Part shown: one piece after another, positions 35,804-45,093 of the stretch
Position numbering within the stretch: position 1 is the stretch's first letter
How the letters are laid out: each line of letters opens with the position of its first letter
Source of the DNA: Ardenticatenales bacterium
GTDB taxonomy: Bacteria > Chloroflexota > Anaerolineae > Promineifilales > Promineifilaceae
Assembly (NCBI GenBank): GCA_020634575.1
Contig: JACKBM010000013.1
Span: 58,225 to 122,224 of the forward strand
DNA length: 64,000 bases
Direction: 5' to 3'
Made by a program: the position numbers and the translations under genes
The notes under the pieces: model-generated
Told to the model about the DNA's origin: nothing
The model's database searches: none
What the model saw: only the letters and a program-made list of their open reading frames with translations

Positions 35804-36943
35804 ATGAAAGTCAAAATCCATTCCCTTTTTGAATATCTTCTGGAAACAACCACACAGCCCGTCGAGGCCGTCCTGGGCTTCTCCCTGGCCACATCGCCGC
35901 GGCTGGGCGATTACCTGGCCGATCTGGATCCGGCGGCGTCGCTGGATTGGTCCAATGAGTCGTTTCAGGGGCTGAATCAGCTGCGGGAACATGTAATTGC
36001 CCGCGCTGGTCTGACCGGCCGGTGCACCCCCGCCGACGTCCTCATCACCGCCGGCACGGCGGAAGCCAATTATCTGGCCATCATGCAGCTGGTCCAGCCG
36101 GGCGACGAGATCATCATCGATACCCCCGGCTGGCCACAGCCCCTGGTGCTGGCTGAGGCCATCGGCGCCCACGTCAGGCCGTGGCGGCGGCGCGAAGAGG
36201 ACCATTGGCGGCTGGATATCGCCGAGTTGCGCGAGCTCATATCCCCCCGCACCCGCCTCATCTTCCTCTGCAACCCCAGCAACCCGACCGGACAGATTCT
36301 CACCGCGCCGGAACTGAACGAGATCGCCCGGATTGCAGCTGAGGTAGGCGCCTATTTGCTTTGCGATGAGGTGTATGCGGGCCTCGAGTGGGCAGGCGAC
36401 CGGGTACCCGCCATTGCCGGCCTTTACGAGCGCGGCATCAGTACCGGCAGCGTTTCCAAGGCGCTGGGGCTGCAGGGGTTGCGCCTGGGCTGGCTGATCT
36501 GCCGGGACAAATCTCTGCTCTTTGATGCCGTCATCTTGCGGGAGAACAGCAGCGAGATTATGAATGTGATGGGGGAACGGATTGCCGAAATCGCCCTGCG
36601 TGAGGATCGCTATGCAGCGGCGATTGCCCGGGCCAAAACAGAGGGGCGGCACAATCTGGCCTTGCTGGACGAGTTCATCAGCCAGCGCCCCGAGCTGAGC
36701 TGGCAACGGCCACCGGCCGGTCTCATCGGCCTGGCCCGGCTCCACCTGCCCATCGACAGTGCTGAGCTGGCCCGCCGGTTGCTGGCCCCGCCGTACCGGA
36801 CGTTCCTCCTGCCAGGCAGCGCCTACGGCTACCCGGACCACATTCGCCTGGGCGTCGGCGGCGGCAGCGCCGTTAACCTGCCGCTGGGGCTGTCACGCCT
36901 GGCCCAATGTCTCGATGACCTGGCCGCCGCCCAGGGGCAGTGA
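35804..36943 (+). CDS. Class I/II (fold type I) aminotransferase
   Basis: 379 aa. PLP enzyme with TAGTAEANYLAI, CNPSNPTGQ (substrate/cofactor binding), LLCDEVYAG with the PLP-binding Asp, and Lys219 in GSVSKALGLQGLRLGW as the Schiff-base lysine. The C-terminus holds FLLPGSAYG and an Arg in HIRLGVGG that should bind the substrate carboxylate. It belongs to the broad aspartate/aromatic aminotransferase group; related enzymes include aminotransferase-like cyclases, so the exact reaction is open. The gene is divergent from the MBL hydrolase. Confidence 0.88.
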   Translation: MKVKIHSLFEYLLETTTQPVEAVLGFSLATSPRLGDYLADLDPAASLDWSNESFQGLNQLREHVIARAGLTGRCTPADVLITAGTAEANYLAIMQLVQPGDEIIIDTPGWPQPLVLAEAIGAHVRPWRRREEDHWRLDIAELRELISPRTRLIFLCNPSNPTGQILTAPELNEIARIAAEVGAYLLCDEVYAGLEWAGDRVPAIAGLYERGISTGSVSKALGLQGLRLGWLICRDKSLLFDAVILRENSSEIMNVMGERIAEIALREDRYAAAIARAKTEGRHNLALLDEFISQRPELSWQRPPAGLIGLARLHLPIDSAELARRLLAPPYRTFLLPGSAYGYPDHIRLGVGGGSAVNLPLGLSRLAQCLDDLAAAQGQ

Positions 36944-37230
36944 ACGCTTGATCGCGCTGTGGCCCTGGTAACCCCCGGGAAGCGCGTCACCTCCTGACGC
37001 ACGGCAGCCATCTCCCCTATCACCCCTGGCAACGGATCTTCATAAGCACTATTTGGTCCGGCGGCGCCCCCTGCCAGCTCAGCAAAACCAGGGTTTGGCC
37101 AAACAACAGCTTTCCCGGTTAGCCCACATACCGGCAAAACAATACCACCTACCATACTTTCGTTCGTGTACGGCAATACCGGTGCGCGGCTATGCTCCAT
37201 ACATCGCAAACATGATTAGAGGAGCAGAAA
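36944..37230. other. Intergenic stretch before the alpha/beta hydrolase
   Basis: About 290 bp with no supported gene. Only a GGAG ribosome-binding site before ATG 37231 can be pointed out. The ACCGGCCGGT-type palindrome is absent from 36.7 to 39.6 kb, so base composition habits change here. Confidence 0.5.
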
Positions 37231-38472
37231 ATGGTGACACATAAAAAGTTGATTGTGGGTCTATTCGTGATTTTGGTGACGGCAGCTCTCTATTTTGGCA
37301 CCAGGCCGCAAAAGTGCGCCGATGGGATTTGCACCGATTACCGCGCCGACGCGCCAACCTACGGCATGCTGGGGGTGCACCCGGTAGGCAGCCGGGTACA
37401 GGTCATGGAGGAGGAGCCCGGTCTAGAGATAACTATCTGGTATCCGGCCGTGAGTGGCGGGGCAGAAAACGCCGCCTACCCCTACCAGATCAAGCTGCCC
37501 GTTGTGGGCGACGTAACCATTGCCACAGATGCCAGCTATGCCATCCCCGGTGCCGCTTATGATCTGGCTGCCGGGCCATACCCGCTGGTCATCCTTTCGC
37601 CGGGCTTTGCCATGCGGGCGTCCAGTTACGGCTGGCTGGCAGAGCATCTGGCATCGCATGGTTTTGTGGTGCTGGCCCCCGAGCATGATGAGCAGATGAA
37701 TCCAGAAAGTGGCTTGTGGCAGGGCGCGATAAAACGGCCGCAGGAACTCCAGGCCGTCTTTGCCTACGTGGACGCCCAAACACAGCCGGGCGGGGCGCTG
37801 GCCGACCTGGTTGATCCAGAGACGGTGGCTGTCATAGGCCATTCCTACGGCGGCTATACGGCGCTGGCGGCAGCCGGGGCGCGCCTGGATGCCGTTGGGC
37901 TGACGACACATTGTGCAGACGTAACGGCGGCAAATCATCCCTCCGCCTGGCTATGCGACATGCTGCTGCCCCACCTGCCGGAGATGGCAACACTGGCCGG
38001 ACTGGACACCTTGCCAGACGGGCTGTGGCCCGGTTGGGGGGAAGCGCGCGTGGACGCCGTGGTAGCGTTGGCCGGGGATGCCTTTTTCTTTGGCGAAGCA
38101 GGCCTGGCGGAAATTGAGGCGCCAGTGCTGGCGATTGGCGGCACGGCCGATCACGATTCACCTTTTGATTGGAGTGCCCAGCCAACCTACGACTACGTTT
38201 CCAGCGAACGCAAGGTGCTTATTGCCCTTAATGAGGCGGAACATATGATTTTCACCAATCCGTGCGCCGCGGTACGCTGGTATGCCCAACCGCTGGCTGG
38301 TGAATTTTGCGCCGATACCGTCTGGAACCGGCAGCAGGCGCATGATCTGGTCAGCCACTTCACCACGGCGTTTCTGCTGGCAGAACTAAAGCAGGACGGT
38401 GCCGCAGCGGCCGTGCTGTCGCCGGAATCGGCCGTTTTCCCCCAGATTAATTACGCAGCCGCAGGGTATTAA
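37231..38472 (+). CDS. Alpha/beta hydrolase of PAF-acetylhydrolase/lipase type
   Basis: 413 aa. An N-terminal membrane anchor or signal (LIVGLFVILVTAALYF, residues 7-23) precedes the hydrolase domain. The nucleophile elbow is GHSYGG with Ser205, the acid is probably Asp in GTADHDSPF, and the His is in NEAEHMIF. The spacing fits the PAF-AH-like/dienelactone-hydrolase lineage. It is probably exported or membrane-tethered and acts on esters or lipids. It opens the regulatory/membrane island to its right. Confidence 0.85.
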   Translation: MVTHKKLIVGLFVILVTAALYFGTRPQKCADGICTDYRADAPTYGMLGVHPVGSRVQVMEEEPGLEITIWYPAVSGGAENAAYPYQIKLPVVGDVTIATDASYAIPGAAYDLAAGPYPLVILSPGFAMRASSYGWLAEHLASHGFVVLAPEHDEQMNPESGLWQGAIKRPQELQAVFAYVDAQTQPGGALADLVDPETVAVIGHSYGGYTALAAAGARLDAVGLTTHCADVTAANHPSAWLCDMLLPHLPEMATLAGLDTLPDGLWPGWGEARVDAVVALAGDAFFFGEAGLAEIEAPVLAIGGTADHDSPFDWSAQPTYDYVSSERKVLIALNEAEHMIFTNPCAAVRWYAQPLAGEFCADTVWNRQQAHDLVSHFTTAFLLAELKQDGAAAAVLSPESAVFPQINYAAAGY

Positions 38473-38582
38473 CCTACGGAACAATACCGGTCAGCAATGC
38501 TTTCGAACCTATCGGCCAATACCCGTCAGACGATAAGGTAAGGGCACATTGAGCAGGCGTTACGGCCCAAAAAGGCAAGAGC

Positions 38583-38819
38583 ATGGCAAACAAGCCAACC
38601 ATCTATCAAATCAGAATTGGCAGCCAGTTGAATGAGCATTGGCAAGTCTGGTTTGACCAAATGACGTTCAGCCAGGCGGACAATGGCGACACACTCTTGA
38701 CCGGTCCGGTAGCAGACCAGGCCGTCTTGCACGGCCTGCTGCGCAAAGTGCGCGATTTGGGTTTACCCCTCATTGCGGTGGTCCAGGTGCAGCCAGATGA
38801 ACCGGATGCAGCCCAGTGA
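38583..38819 (+). CDS. Small conserved protein, paralogue of the gene at 52692
   Basis: 78 aa. It starts MANKPTIYQIRIGSQLNEHW and ends in a conserved block LTGPVADQAVLHGLLRKVRD followed by LGLPLIAV, which matches the block LTGAVLDQAALHGLLRKIRD of the gene at 52692 closely. It lies 58 nt before the membrane gene at 38878, itself one of a paralogous pair. The fold is unassigned; the reused cassette suggests a partner of a small membrane protein. Confidence 0.75.
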   Translation: MANKPTIYQIRIGSQLNEHWQVWFDQMTFSQADNGDTLLTGPVADQAVLHGLLRKVRDLGLPLIAVVQVQPDEPDAAQ

Positions 38820-38877
38820 GCCATTGGGCCTGACACGGCCCGACCATTTGTCACTTATTTTGATTAAAGGAGAAAAC

Positions 38878-39345
38878 ATGAAACAGGAACAAATCAATCA
38901 TACCAATAAAGGGCTGAGCAACATCTCTTTTCAGCAAAAGAGCACCGGCCTGTCGCTGGTGATTACTGGCAGCGCCCTTCTTTACTTCCTCGCCAACGCG
39001 TGGCCGATGCGGCCGGCGGCGGTGACCAGGGACGCCATCCCTGCCGGATACGGCGGGCTGGTGATGACAACCCTGATACTGGTGGTGGCGGCTCAGATTG
39101 TGCTGCAAACCGTATTGGCCATTGGCCAGGGAAATGTAGCGCCGGCCAACGTAGTTGAACAGGCGGCCGCGCTCAAGGCCATACGGAACGCCTACTTTGT
39201 ACTAACGGCAACGGTTCTGGCTGCTGTCGGTTCCGTCTTCGTTGCGGCACTGACGCCGTTTGACACGGCGAACGTGATTGTTGTGGGGCTGGCTCTGGCG
39301 GAAATCGTGCAGTCTGTTTCGCAACTTCTGTATACACGACGATAG
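38878..39345 (+). CDS. Small membrane protein, paralogue of the gene at 48680
   Basis: 155 aa from ATG 38878 with AAGGAG 6 nt upstream. It has four predicted spans (near residues 25-42, 60-85, 103-125 and 130-150). The N-terminal segment SNISFQQKSTGLSLVITGS and the later PxGYGGL and LTPFDTANV blocks match the protein at 48680 along its whole length. No known family; the high conservation between the two copies marks a real gene. Confidence 0.8.
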   Translation: MKQEQINHTNKGLSNISFQQKSTGLSLVITGSALLYFLANAWPMRPAAVTRDAIPAGYGGLVMTTLILVVAAQIVLQTVLAIGQGNVAPANVVEQAAALKAIRNAYFVLTATVLAAVGSVFVAALTPFDTANVIVVGLALAEIVQSVSQLLYTRR

Positions 39346-39386
39346 AAAAGGCCGGCTGCTGGGTGTTACTGGACGCGGGACGCCGC

Positions 39387-42101
39387 TCAATCAGACAATA
39401 GCCCCAAATCGCGCGCCCGCGCAATGGCCTCGGTTCGCCGTTGGGCTTGCAGCTTGCTGTAGATATTGCGGTTGTGCCCTTTGACAGTGGGCACAGCAAG
39501 AAAAAGCCGCTGCGCAATCTCGCGATTTGTAAGGCCTTCAGCGACGAGCTGCAACACTTCCAGCTCCCGTTCACTCAGCGGTTCAATTAGCGGTTGTACG
39601 ATGGACCCGGCCGGTTGATCATCTGTTGGTTGCTGATTGAAGGCCAAAAGCAGGTTGTGAACGTAGACCTGCAGCCTGGCATCTGCAACCTTTAGTTTCT
39701 TTAGCAGTTTCAGAATCGGCTGCCCTTCGTCAATGATGAGACGGCTGTAATTTTCTGGTTCGGCCAGATGGAGCGCGTCTTCAAGCGCGGTGAAGGCGCG
39801 CTCGCTATCACCTTGCCCCTCGTACAGTAACGACTGCTGCAGGAGGATCTCGATCTGGCTACCCCGGCGCTCACCAACCTCGGCCGCCTGCTGCAGCCGC
39901 TCTAAAAACAGGTGGGCCGGCTGCAACTGTGCTTCATGCTGCTCCTGCCGGTATTGGGCAACCAGAATTTTGGCCAGGGTTATGTGATCGAACTCACGCC
40001 GGTAACTTAGCGCGTCGTCGGGGGACAGGTTTTGGGTCTGGGCCCAGCCCAATGAATCGGCCAACCGGCCCTGGCCCAACCAGATACGCGCCTTAAGCGC
40101 CGCCGGGGTGCGCCATTCCGGGAAGGCATCTCGCCTGGCAACACCCTCCGCTTCCTGCAGCAGCTCAAGCGCACCCCCGGGGTCGCCCTGAGCCAGCCGG
40201 ACCCGCGCCATGGCCATGCACCAGCGAGCCCGGCTGCCCAGAAAGGCCGCCTGTCCGGATAGCTCTTCCTGGCCTTTTTGGAGCTGATGGGTCGCTGCCT
40301 CCAGATCATTCCGCTCGCGGTGAAGTTCAGCCAGGCCAACATAGAGATCCGTCAGGAATGTCTGTCGGGCGCTAAACCGACCCGGCTCCCGGCTCATCTG
40401 GTACGCCTGTTCATAATTGTCCGCCGCTTCGTGCAGGTTACCCTGCACCGTTTTGACATGACCCAAAACGACCGTAACAAAGAGTTCGTAATAACGGTTG
40501 CGTGCCTGATGCATAGCCGCAATGCTGTCATTTAAAGCGAGGCAGGCCGGCTCGAGATCGCCGTCGCTCCAGTGCGCCAGCCCCAGGAAGAAATGAGCCA
40601 GCCCACGATGATAATCCTCGCCAGGGGGGGCCAGGGCGATTGTGCGCTGGGCGTTCTCAATGGTGGCTGCCGTCTCCTCGCGCAATAAACTCAGATAGGC
40701 TCGCGCATTGGTGAGATTGAAGGGCAGGGTGCGGAACGCCTCTTCATTCACCACCACTGCGTCTGCGGCGGTGGCGGGGTCGAGCGACCACTCAGCGCGG
40801 CTGAGGTAATGGTCAACCCCGGTCCACTCACCACGGTTCAACAAACCATAGGCCCAGCCCAGGTTCAGCACCGGCCGGAGGCGCACAATCTCGTCAGGCA
40901 GAGCGTGTACCCAGCCAAGCCAGGTGGCCGGCCGGAAGCCGCTGGCCATGGCGGGGTAAGTCATTTCAATGAGATTAGCGGCACGTTCAAAGTCGGGGGC
41001 AGCCAGAGCGTGGCGGATTGCGGCGGCCGGCTGCTGGTTCTGTTCGTACCAGCGACTGGCCTTCTGATGGAGGTCTGCCACCCAGTCCGGCCGTTCCTTA
41101 AACAGATGGGCGCCGAGGACCTCGGCAAATAGATGGTGGTAACGATACCAGCTACGCTGGTCGTCAAGGGGAACGACAAACAGATTGCCTCGTTCCAATG
41201 ATTCCAGCATCTCAGCGCCATCTTCCTGGCCCGTAATCGCGTCGCACAGGGGACCAGTTAACTGCTGCAGAATTGAGGTTGCCAACAGGAAATTACGAAC
41301 TCGTTCAGGCTGTCGCTGCAGCACCTCTTCGACCAGATAATCCAGGACATAGCGATGGCTGCCGGTGAATGCATCAATAAAGGCGGCGGTGTCCGCTCTG
41401 CCCTGGATGGAAAGGGCCGCCATTTGCAGGCCGGCGATCCAACCTTCGGTACGGTTTTCCAGGGCGTTGATCTCTGCTGGCGAGAGATTGAGCCCCATTA
41501 CCTGATTGAGAAATCCACCAGCCTCAGTAGCGGAAAAGCGCAGATCGGCCGCCCGGAGTTCGGTCATTTGCCCCCGGGCACGCCATCGAGCCAGGGGGAA
41601 GGCCGGGTCCTCTCGGGTCGTGATAACCAGGTGCATTTGGGGCGGCTGGTGTTCAAGCAGAAAGATGAGACTATCGTCGATGGGCTGGCTATCAATCACG
41701 TGATAATCGTCGAGAACCAGGATAAATTCAGCCGCCGTAGCCGCGATCTCATTGAGAAGCGCACTCATCGTCGCTTCAATGGGCGGCAGTTGCAGCGACT
41801 GCAGGGTCGTCATGATCTCTTCGCCGATGGTAGGAAAGAGCGTCCGCAAAGCTCCGACAAAGTAGGTCAGAAAACGCAGCGGCTCAGCGTCTCCTTCATC
41901 CAGGGACAACCAGGCAACGCGTTCTCGGTTGGTTATCCAGGCGCTGATCAAGGTCGTTTTGCCAAAACCGGCCGGTGCCGAAACCAGGGTCAATTTGCGG
42001 TGCACCCCCTGGCTAAGCCGCTCAATGAGCTGTGGACGAGCGATAAGAGCCGGCCGCAGGCGGGGCAAATACAGTTTTGTCTGTAACAAATTACCGGCCA
42101 T
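39387..42101 (-). CDS. MalT-like LuxR transcription activator
   Basis: 904 aa. N-terminal ATPase (STAND-type) with Walker A SAPAGFGKTTLISAW, a Walker-B-like LVLDDYH and the sensor TRVD-like TREDPAFPLARW. A long TPR-rich middle (about 480-820) should bind the inducer, and the LuxR HTH (ERELEVLQLVAEGLTNREIA, then PTVKGHNRNIYSKLQ) closes the protein at about 845-904. MalT-family activators multimerise on ATP plus ligand binding. The ligand is unknown. The next such gene is 98 nt upstream and also reads left. Confidence 0.92.
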   Translation of the reverse strand: MAGNLLQTKLYLPRLRPALIARPQLIERLSQGVHRKLTLVSAPAGFGKTTLISAWITNRERVAWLSLDEGDAEPLRFLTYFVGALRTLFPTIGEEIMTTLQSLQLPPIEATMSALLNEIAATAAEFILVLDDYHVIDSQPIDDSLIFLLEHQPPQMHLVITTREDPAFPLARWRARGQMTELRAADLRFSATEAGGFLNQVMGLNLSPAEINALENRTEGWIAGLQMAALSIQGRADTAAFIDAFTGSHRYVLDYLVEEVLQRQPERVRNFLLATSILQQLTGPLCDAITGQEDGAEMLESLERGNLFVVPLDDQRSWYRYHHLFAEVLGAHLFKERPDWVADLHQKASRWYEQNQQPAAAIRHALAAPDFERAANLIEMTYPAMASGFRPATWLGWVHALPDEIVRLRPVLNLGWAYGLLNRGEWTGVDHYLSRAEWSLDPATAADAVVVNEEAFRTLPFNLTNARAYLSLLREETAATIENAQRTIALAPPGEDYHRGLAHFFLGLAHWSDGDLEPACLALNDSIAAMHQARNRYYELFVTVVLGHVKTVQGNLHEAADNYEQAYQMSREPGRFSARQTFLTDLYVGLAELHRERNDLEAATHQLQKGQEELSGQAAFLGSRARWCMAMARVRLAQGDPGGALELLQEAEGVARRDAFPEWRTPAALKARIWLGQGRLADSLGWAQTQNLSPDDALSYRREFDHITLAKILVAQYRQEQHEAQLQPAHLFLERLQQAAEVGERRGSQIEILLQQSLLYEGQGDSERAFTALEDALHLAEPENYSRLIIDEGQPILKLLKKLKVADARLQVYVHNLLLAFNQQPTDDQPAGSIVQPLIEPLSERELEVLQLVAEGLTNREIAQRLFLAVPTVKGHNRNIYSKLQAQRRTEAIARARDLGLLSD

Positions 42102-42199
42102 AATGATCCTGCCTGCGGTCTGATCTCATAACGCACGCTTAAATAAACGGTTTATTCGCCTCGATGCTCCGGCCGGTGCCGCCTGAGCCAAAATTGAAG

Positions 42200-44962
42200 T
42201 TACAGGATACCCAACTCTTGAGCCCGGCTGACCGCCTGGGTACGACTGGAAACGTTCAACTTCCCAAAGATGTTATTGACATGCTTTTTGACAGTGCTGA
42301 GCGCAATCACCAGTTCATCGGCAATGGCCTGATTCGTCAAGCCATTGCCGATTAATGCCAGCACCTCAAGTTCCCGGTCGCTCAGGGGCTCAATCAACAA
42401 CTGATTCGGATCAGGCGGGGCCGCGGCCTCGTTTGGGGCCGGGTCGATCGCTTGCATCAGACGGGTAACATAGGCTGGAGCAGCGCCCTGCGTCAAGCAG
42501 GCTGCCAGTAATTCCCGCATCGGTTGCCCTTCTTCAATAAAGACCCGCATATACCCTTCCGGTTCAGCCAGTCTCAGCGCTTGTTGGATGAGGGCCAGGG
42601 CTTTGGCCATCTCTCCTCGTTCCTGTTGGGCAAGAGCCTGCAATATCAGAATTTGCAGCTGGCTCCTGCCCCAGCCGCCAGCTTCTGCAGCTTGCCAAAG
42701 ACGGTCCAACAGATGGATGGCCCTGGCGATGGTGTCACCTTGCCGCTCGAGTCGATACTGGGCAATCAGGATGCGGGCCAGCGTAAGCTGTTCAAATTCG
42801 CGCAGGTAGCTCAGTTCGCCGTCTACCGTCAGCTCGTACTGTCTGACCCAATCGAGGGCCGACGCCAACTGGCCCTGGGCCGCCCAGATTTGCGCCTGCA
42901 GCGCGGCGGCCAGATGCACTGTGGGAAAGGGATCTCGTTTATACAGCTTGTCTACCTGGCGCAGCAGATCCTGGGCCGCAACCAGATCACCTTCGCTCAT
43001 CTTGATACGGGCCATGGCTATGTGCCAGCGCGACATGCTGCCGGGCAGGACGGCTTGCTCGTTCAGTTTTTTGCCCAACAGCAAATAATCGACGGCCGTT
43101 TCCAAATCGCCCCATTCATTGTACAGTTCGCCCAACCCGATATACAGGTCCGCCGCTCCTCGCAGCACGGGTTCCTGCTCTGCCGCTACAAGCTGCAACA
43201 GTTGCTCGTAGAGTACAGCGGCTTCCTGCAGACGACCCTGCGCCATCCTGATATAAGCCTGGAAAACCAGCCCAACGATCTGAAAATAGCTATTACCGGC
43301 CAGCCGCACCTGCGCCACGCTGTCGACCATTGCCTGGAAAGCCGGCTCCAGCACGCCGCCGGTCCAATACGCCAGTCCCAAAAACTGGGCCGCAATGCCG
43401 CGCTGATAATGGTCGTCCTCTGGGAAGAGTTCAAGGGCGCGCCGGGCGTGCTGGACCGCCGCCGGTATATCACCCAGCGACAACGCCCAATAGGCCCGGG
43501 CGCTCGCAGTCATTGCCGGCAGCGACTGGAACGCTCTTTGGTTGGCCACGACCATCGGACGGCTCTCTGCCGCCCCGCTTCCGGTCAAAGGCGCCGGCGT
43601 TGCCGCGGTTGGGGCGTGGTTCAGCCATTTTTCGACCGCACGCAGCCGCGCCTCCGCCGCCTCCGGTTCACCAATATCCAGTAAAATCCAGGCCAAGCCG
43701 GCACTGAGTACAGGCCTGATCTGGATAATCTCATCAGGCAGAGCGTTTATCCAATTCAACCAGAGGGCTGGCCGAATGCCATTAAAGATGGGCGGCCAGG
43801 TCAGTTCGATCAAATCGGCAGCCCGGGCAAAATCTTGCGCTAACAGCGCGTGGCGGACGGCATCCGGTTGGGCCTTGTTTTGTTCGTACCAGATGCTGGC
43901 GCGCCGGTGCAGGCCGGGTACCGTATCAGGTTGCTCTCGCCTCAGGTGCGCCTGCAGCACATCCGCAAAAAGATGATGATAGCGATACCAGTGGCGTTTA
44001 TCGTCCAGGGAAATGACAAACAGGTTGGTGCGCTCCAATGTTTCCAGCAGGTCGCTGCCGTTTGCCTGTCCCGTTAACGCATCACACAGGGGTCCGCTCA
44101 ACCGGTTGAGAATTGACGTTTCCAGCAAAAAACGGCGTATCGGTTCCGGCTGATGCTGTAATACCTCCGCAACCAGGTAATCCACAATGTAACGATTGTC
44201 GCCGGCCAGGGATTGTATGAATTGGGAGCGCTCCTCTGGGCCAGAGGGCGACGCCTGCCCCTGTAAAGCCAGGGCAGCCAGCTGCAGACCGGCAATCCAG
44301 CCTTCGGTGCGGGCTTCCAGCGCCGCCACATCCGCGGGCGCAAGGTCCAGGCTCATGGCGTCGTTCAGGAACGCGGCTGCCTCGGCCTCGGTGAAGCGCA
44401 GGTCGGCAGCACGGATCTCGGTCAATAACCCCCGTGCCCGCAGGCGGGGCAGCTGCAGTTGCGGATCCTCACGGGTCGTGATGACGAGGTGCAGGGTGGG
44501 CGGCAAATGCTCCAGCAGGAAAACGAGGACCTCATCCACCGCTTTAGCTTCTAGCCGATGATAATCGTCCAGGATGAACAGGATCTCCTGCGGCATCGTG
44601 GCAATTTCATTCAGCAGGGTCGTCAGAATAGATGCAACAGGGGGCGGTTGCGGCGATGCCAATCCAGCCAGGATCGTTTTGCCAACTTCAGGGGCAACGC
44701 GCTGCAGGGCGGCGACGAAATAGGTGAGAAAACGAATGGGGTCTGCATCGCTCTCATCGATAGACAGCCAGGCGGTCGGCCAGCCTTCCTCAGCTATCCA
44801 TTCGCTCACAAGCGTGGTCTTGCCAAAACCGGCCGGTGCGGAAATGAGCGTCAACTTGTGACGGATCCCCTGGTTCAGCTTTTCAATGAGGTGAGGACGC
44901 GGGACGAGCACCGGCCGTGCTCTGGGCGCATATAGCTTTGTCTGCAGCAAGCTGGTAGGCAT
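42200..44962 (-). CDS. MalT-like LuxR transcription activator, second copy
   Basis: 920 aa from ATG 44962, which begins MPTSLLQTKLYAPRARP as in the copy at 39387. The STAND ATPase has SAPAGFGKTTLVSEW, FILDDYHR and TREDPQLQLPRLRARG. The TPR region spans about 470-830, and the C-terminal LuxR HTH has DRELEVLALIGNGLTNQAIA and STVKKHVNNIFGKL. It is clearly paralogous to the gene at 39387 across its whole length, with divergent TPR parts, so the two probably respond to different ligands. A consensus -10 box sits directly before the ATG. Confidence 0.92.
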   Translation of the reverse strand: MPTSLLQTKLYAPRARPVLVPRPHLIEKLNQGIRHKLTLISAPAGFGKTTLVSEWIAEEGWPTAWLSIDESDADPIRFLTYFVAALQRVAPEVGKTILAGLASPQPPPVASILTTLLNEIATMPQEILFILDDYHRLEAKAVDEVLVFLLEHLPPTLHLVITTREDPQLQLPRLRARGLLTEIRAADLRFTEAEAAAFLNDAMSLDLAPADVAALEARTEGWIAGLQLAALALQGQASPSGPEERSQFIQSLAGDNRYIVDYLVAEVLQHQPEPIRRFLLETSILNRLSGPLCDALTGQANGSDLLETLERTNLFVISLDDKRHWYRYHHLFADVLQAHLRREQPDTVPGLHRRASIWYEQNKAQPDAVRHALLAQDFARAADLIELTWPPIFNGIRPALWLNWINALPDEIIQIRPVLSAGLAWILLDIGEPEAAEARLRAVEKWLNHAPTAATPAPLTGSGAAESRPMVVANQRAFQSLPAMTASARAYWALSLGDIPAAVQHARRALELFPEDDHYQRGIAAQFLGLAYWTGGVLEPAFQAMVDSVAQVRLAGNSYFQIVGLVFQAYIRMAQGRLQEAAVLYEQLLQLVAAEQEPVLRGAADLYIGLGELYNEWGDLETAVDYLLLGKKLNEQAVLPGSMSRWHIAMARIKMSEGDLVAAQDLLRQVDKLYKRDPFPTVHLAAALQAQIWAAQGQLASALDWVRQYELTVDGELSYLREFEQLTLARILIAQYRLERQGDTIARAIHLLDRLWQAAEAGGWGRSQLQILILQALAQQERGEMAKALALIQQALRLAEPEGYMRVFIEEGQPMRELLAACLTQGAAPAYVTRLMQAIDPAPNEAAAPPDPNQLLIEPLSDRELEVLALIGNGLTNQAIADELVIALSTVKKHVNNIFGKLNVSSRTQAVSRAQELGIL

Positions 44963-44974
44963 AGGCACATTATA
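44963..44974 (-). promoter_or_regulatory. TATAAT -10 box giving a predicted leaderless transcript
   Basis: On the minus strand, TATAAT (44974 to 44969) is followed by six nucleotides and then the ATG at 44962, so transcription would start at the ATG itself. No ribosome-binding site is visible. No clear -35 box. Confidence 0.45.
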
Positions 44975-45056
44975 ATGAAAAGGAGTATCGGGGCGAAAAC
45001 TGATGGCCCATCGGGGTAAATGATTTTGGCCGTCACCCATTCTTGAGCGCTCTGAT

Positions 45057-45093
45057 TTGGCAGCCACCTGATTCCAGCTTATGATCGCCACCG
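45057..45093 (+). promoter_or_regulatory. Sigma-70-like promoter, leaderless start for the sensor kinase
   Basis: TTGGCA (45057-45062), a 17-nt spacer, TATGAT (45080-45085), then 8 nt to ATG 45094. The first transcribed base should be at or one base from the ATG. It is divergent from the MalT-like gene. Confidence 0.5.

Noticed and set aside
35729..36841. 370-aa open frame on the minus strand
   Set aside because: It is antisense to the class I/II aminotransferase, whose catalytic motifs are intact; the minus frame has no recognisable domain.
42524..43684. 386-aa open frame on the plus strand
   Set aside because: It lies opposite the TPR region of the MalT-like gene and is a by-product of its codon pattern.
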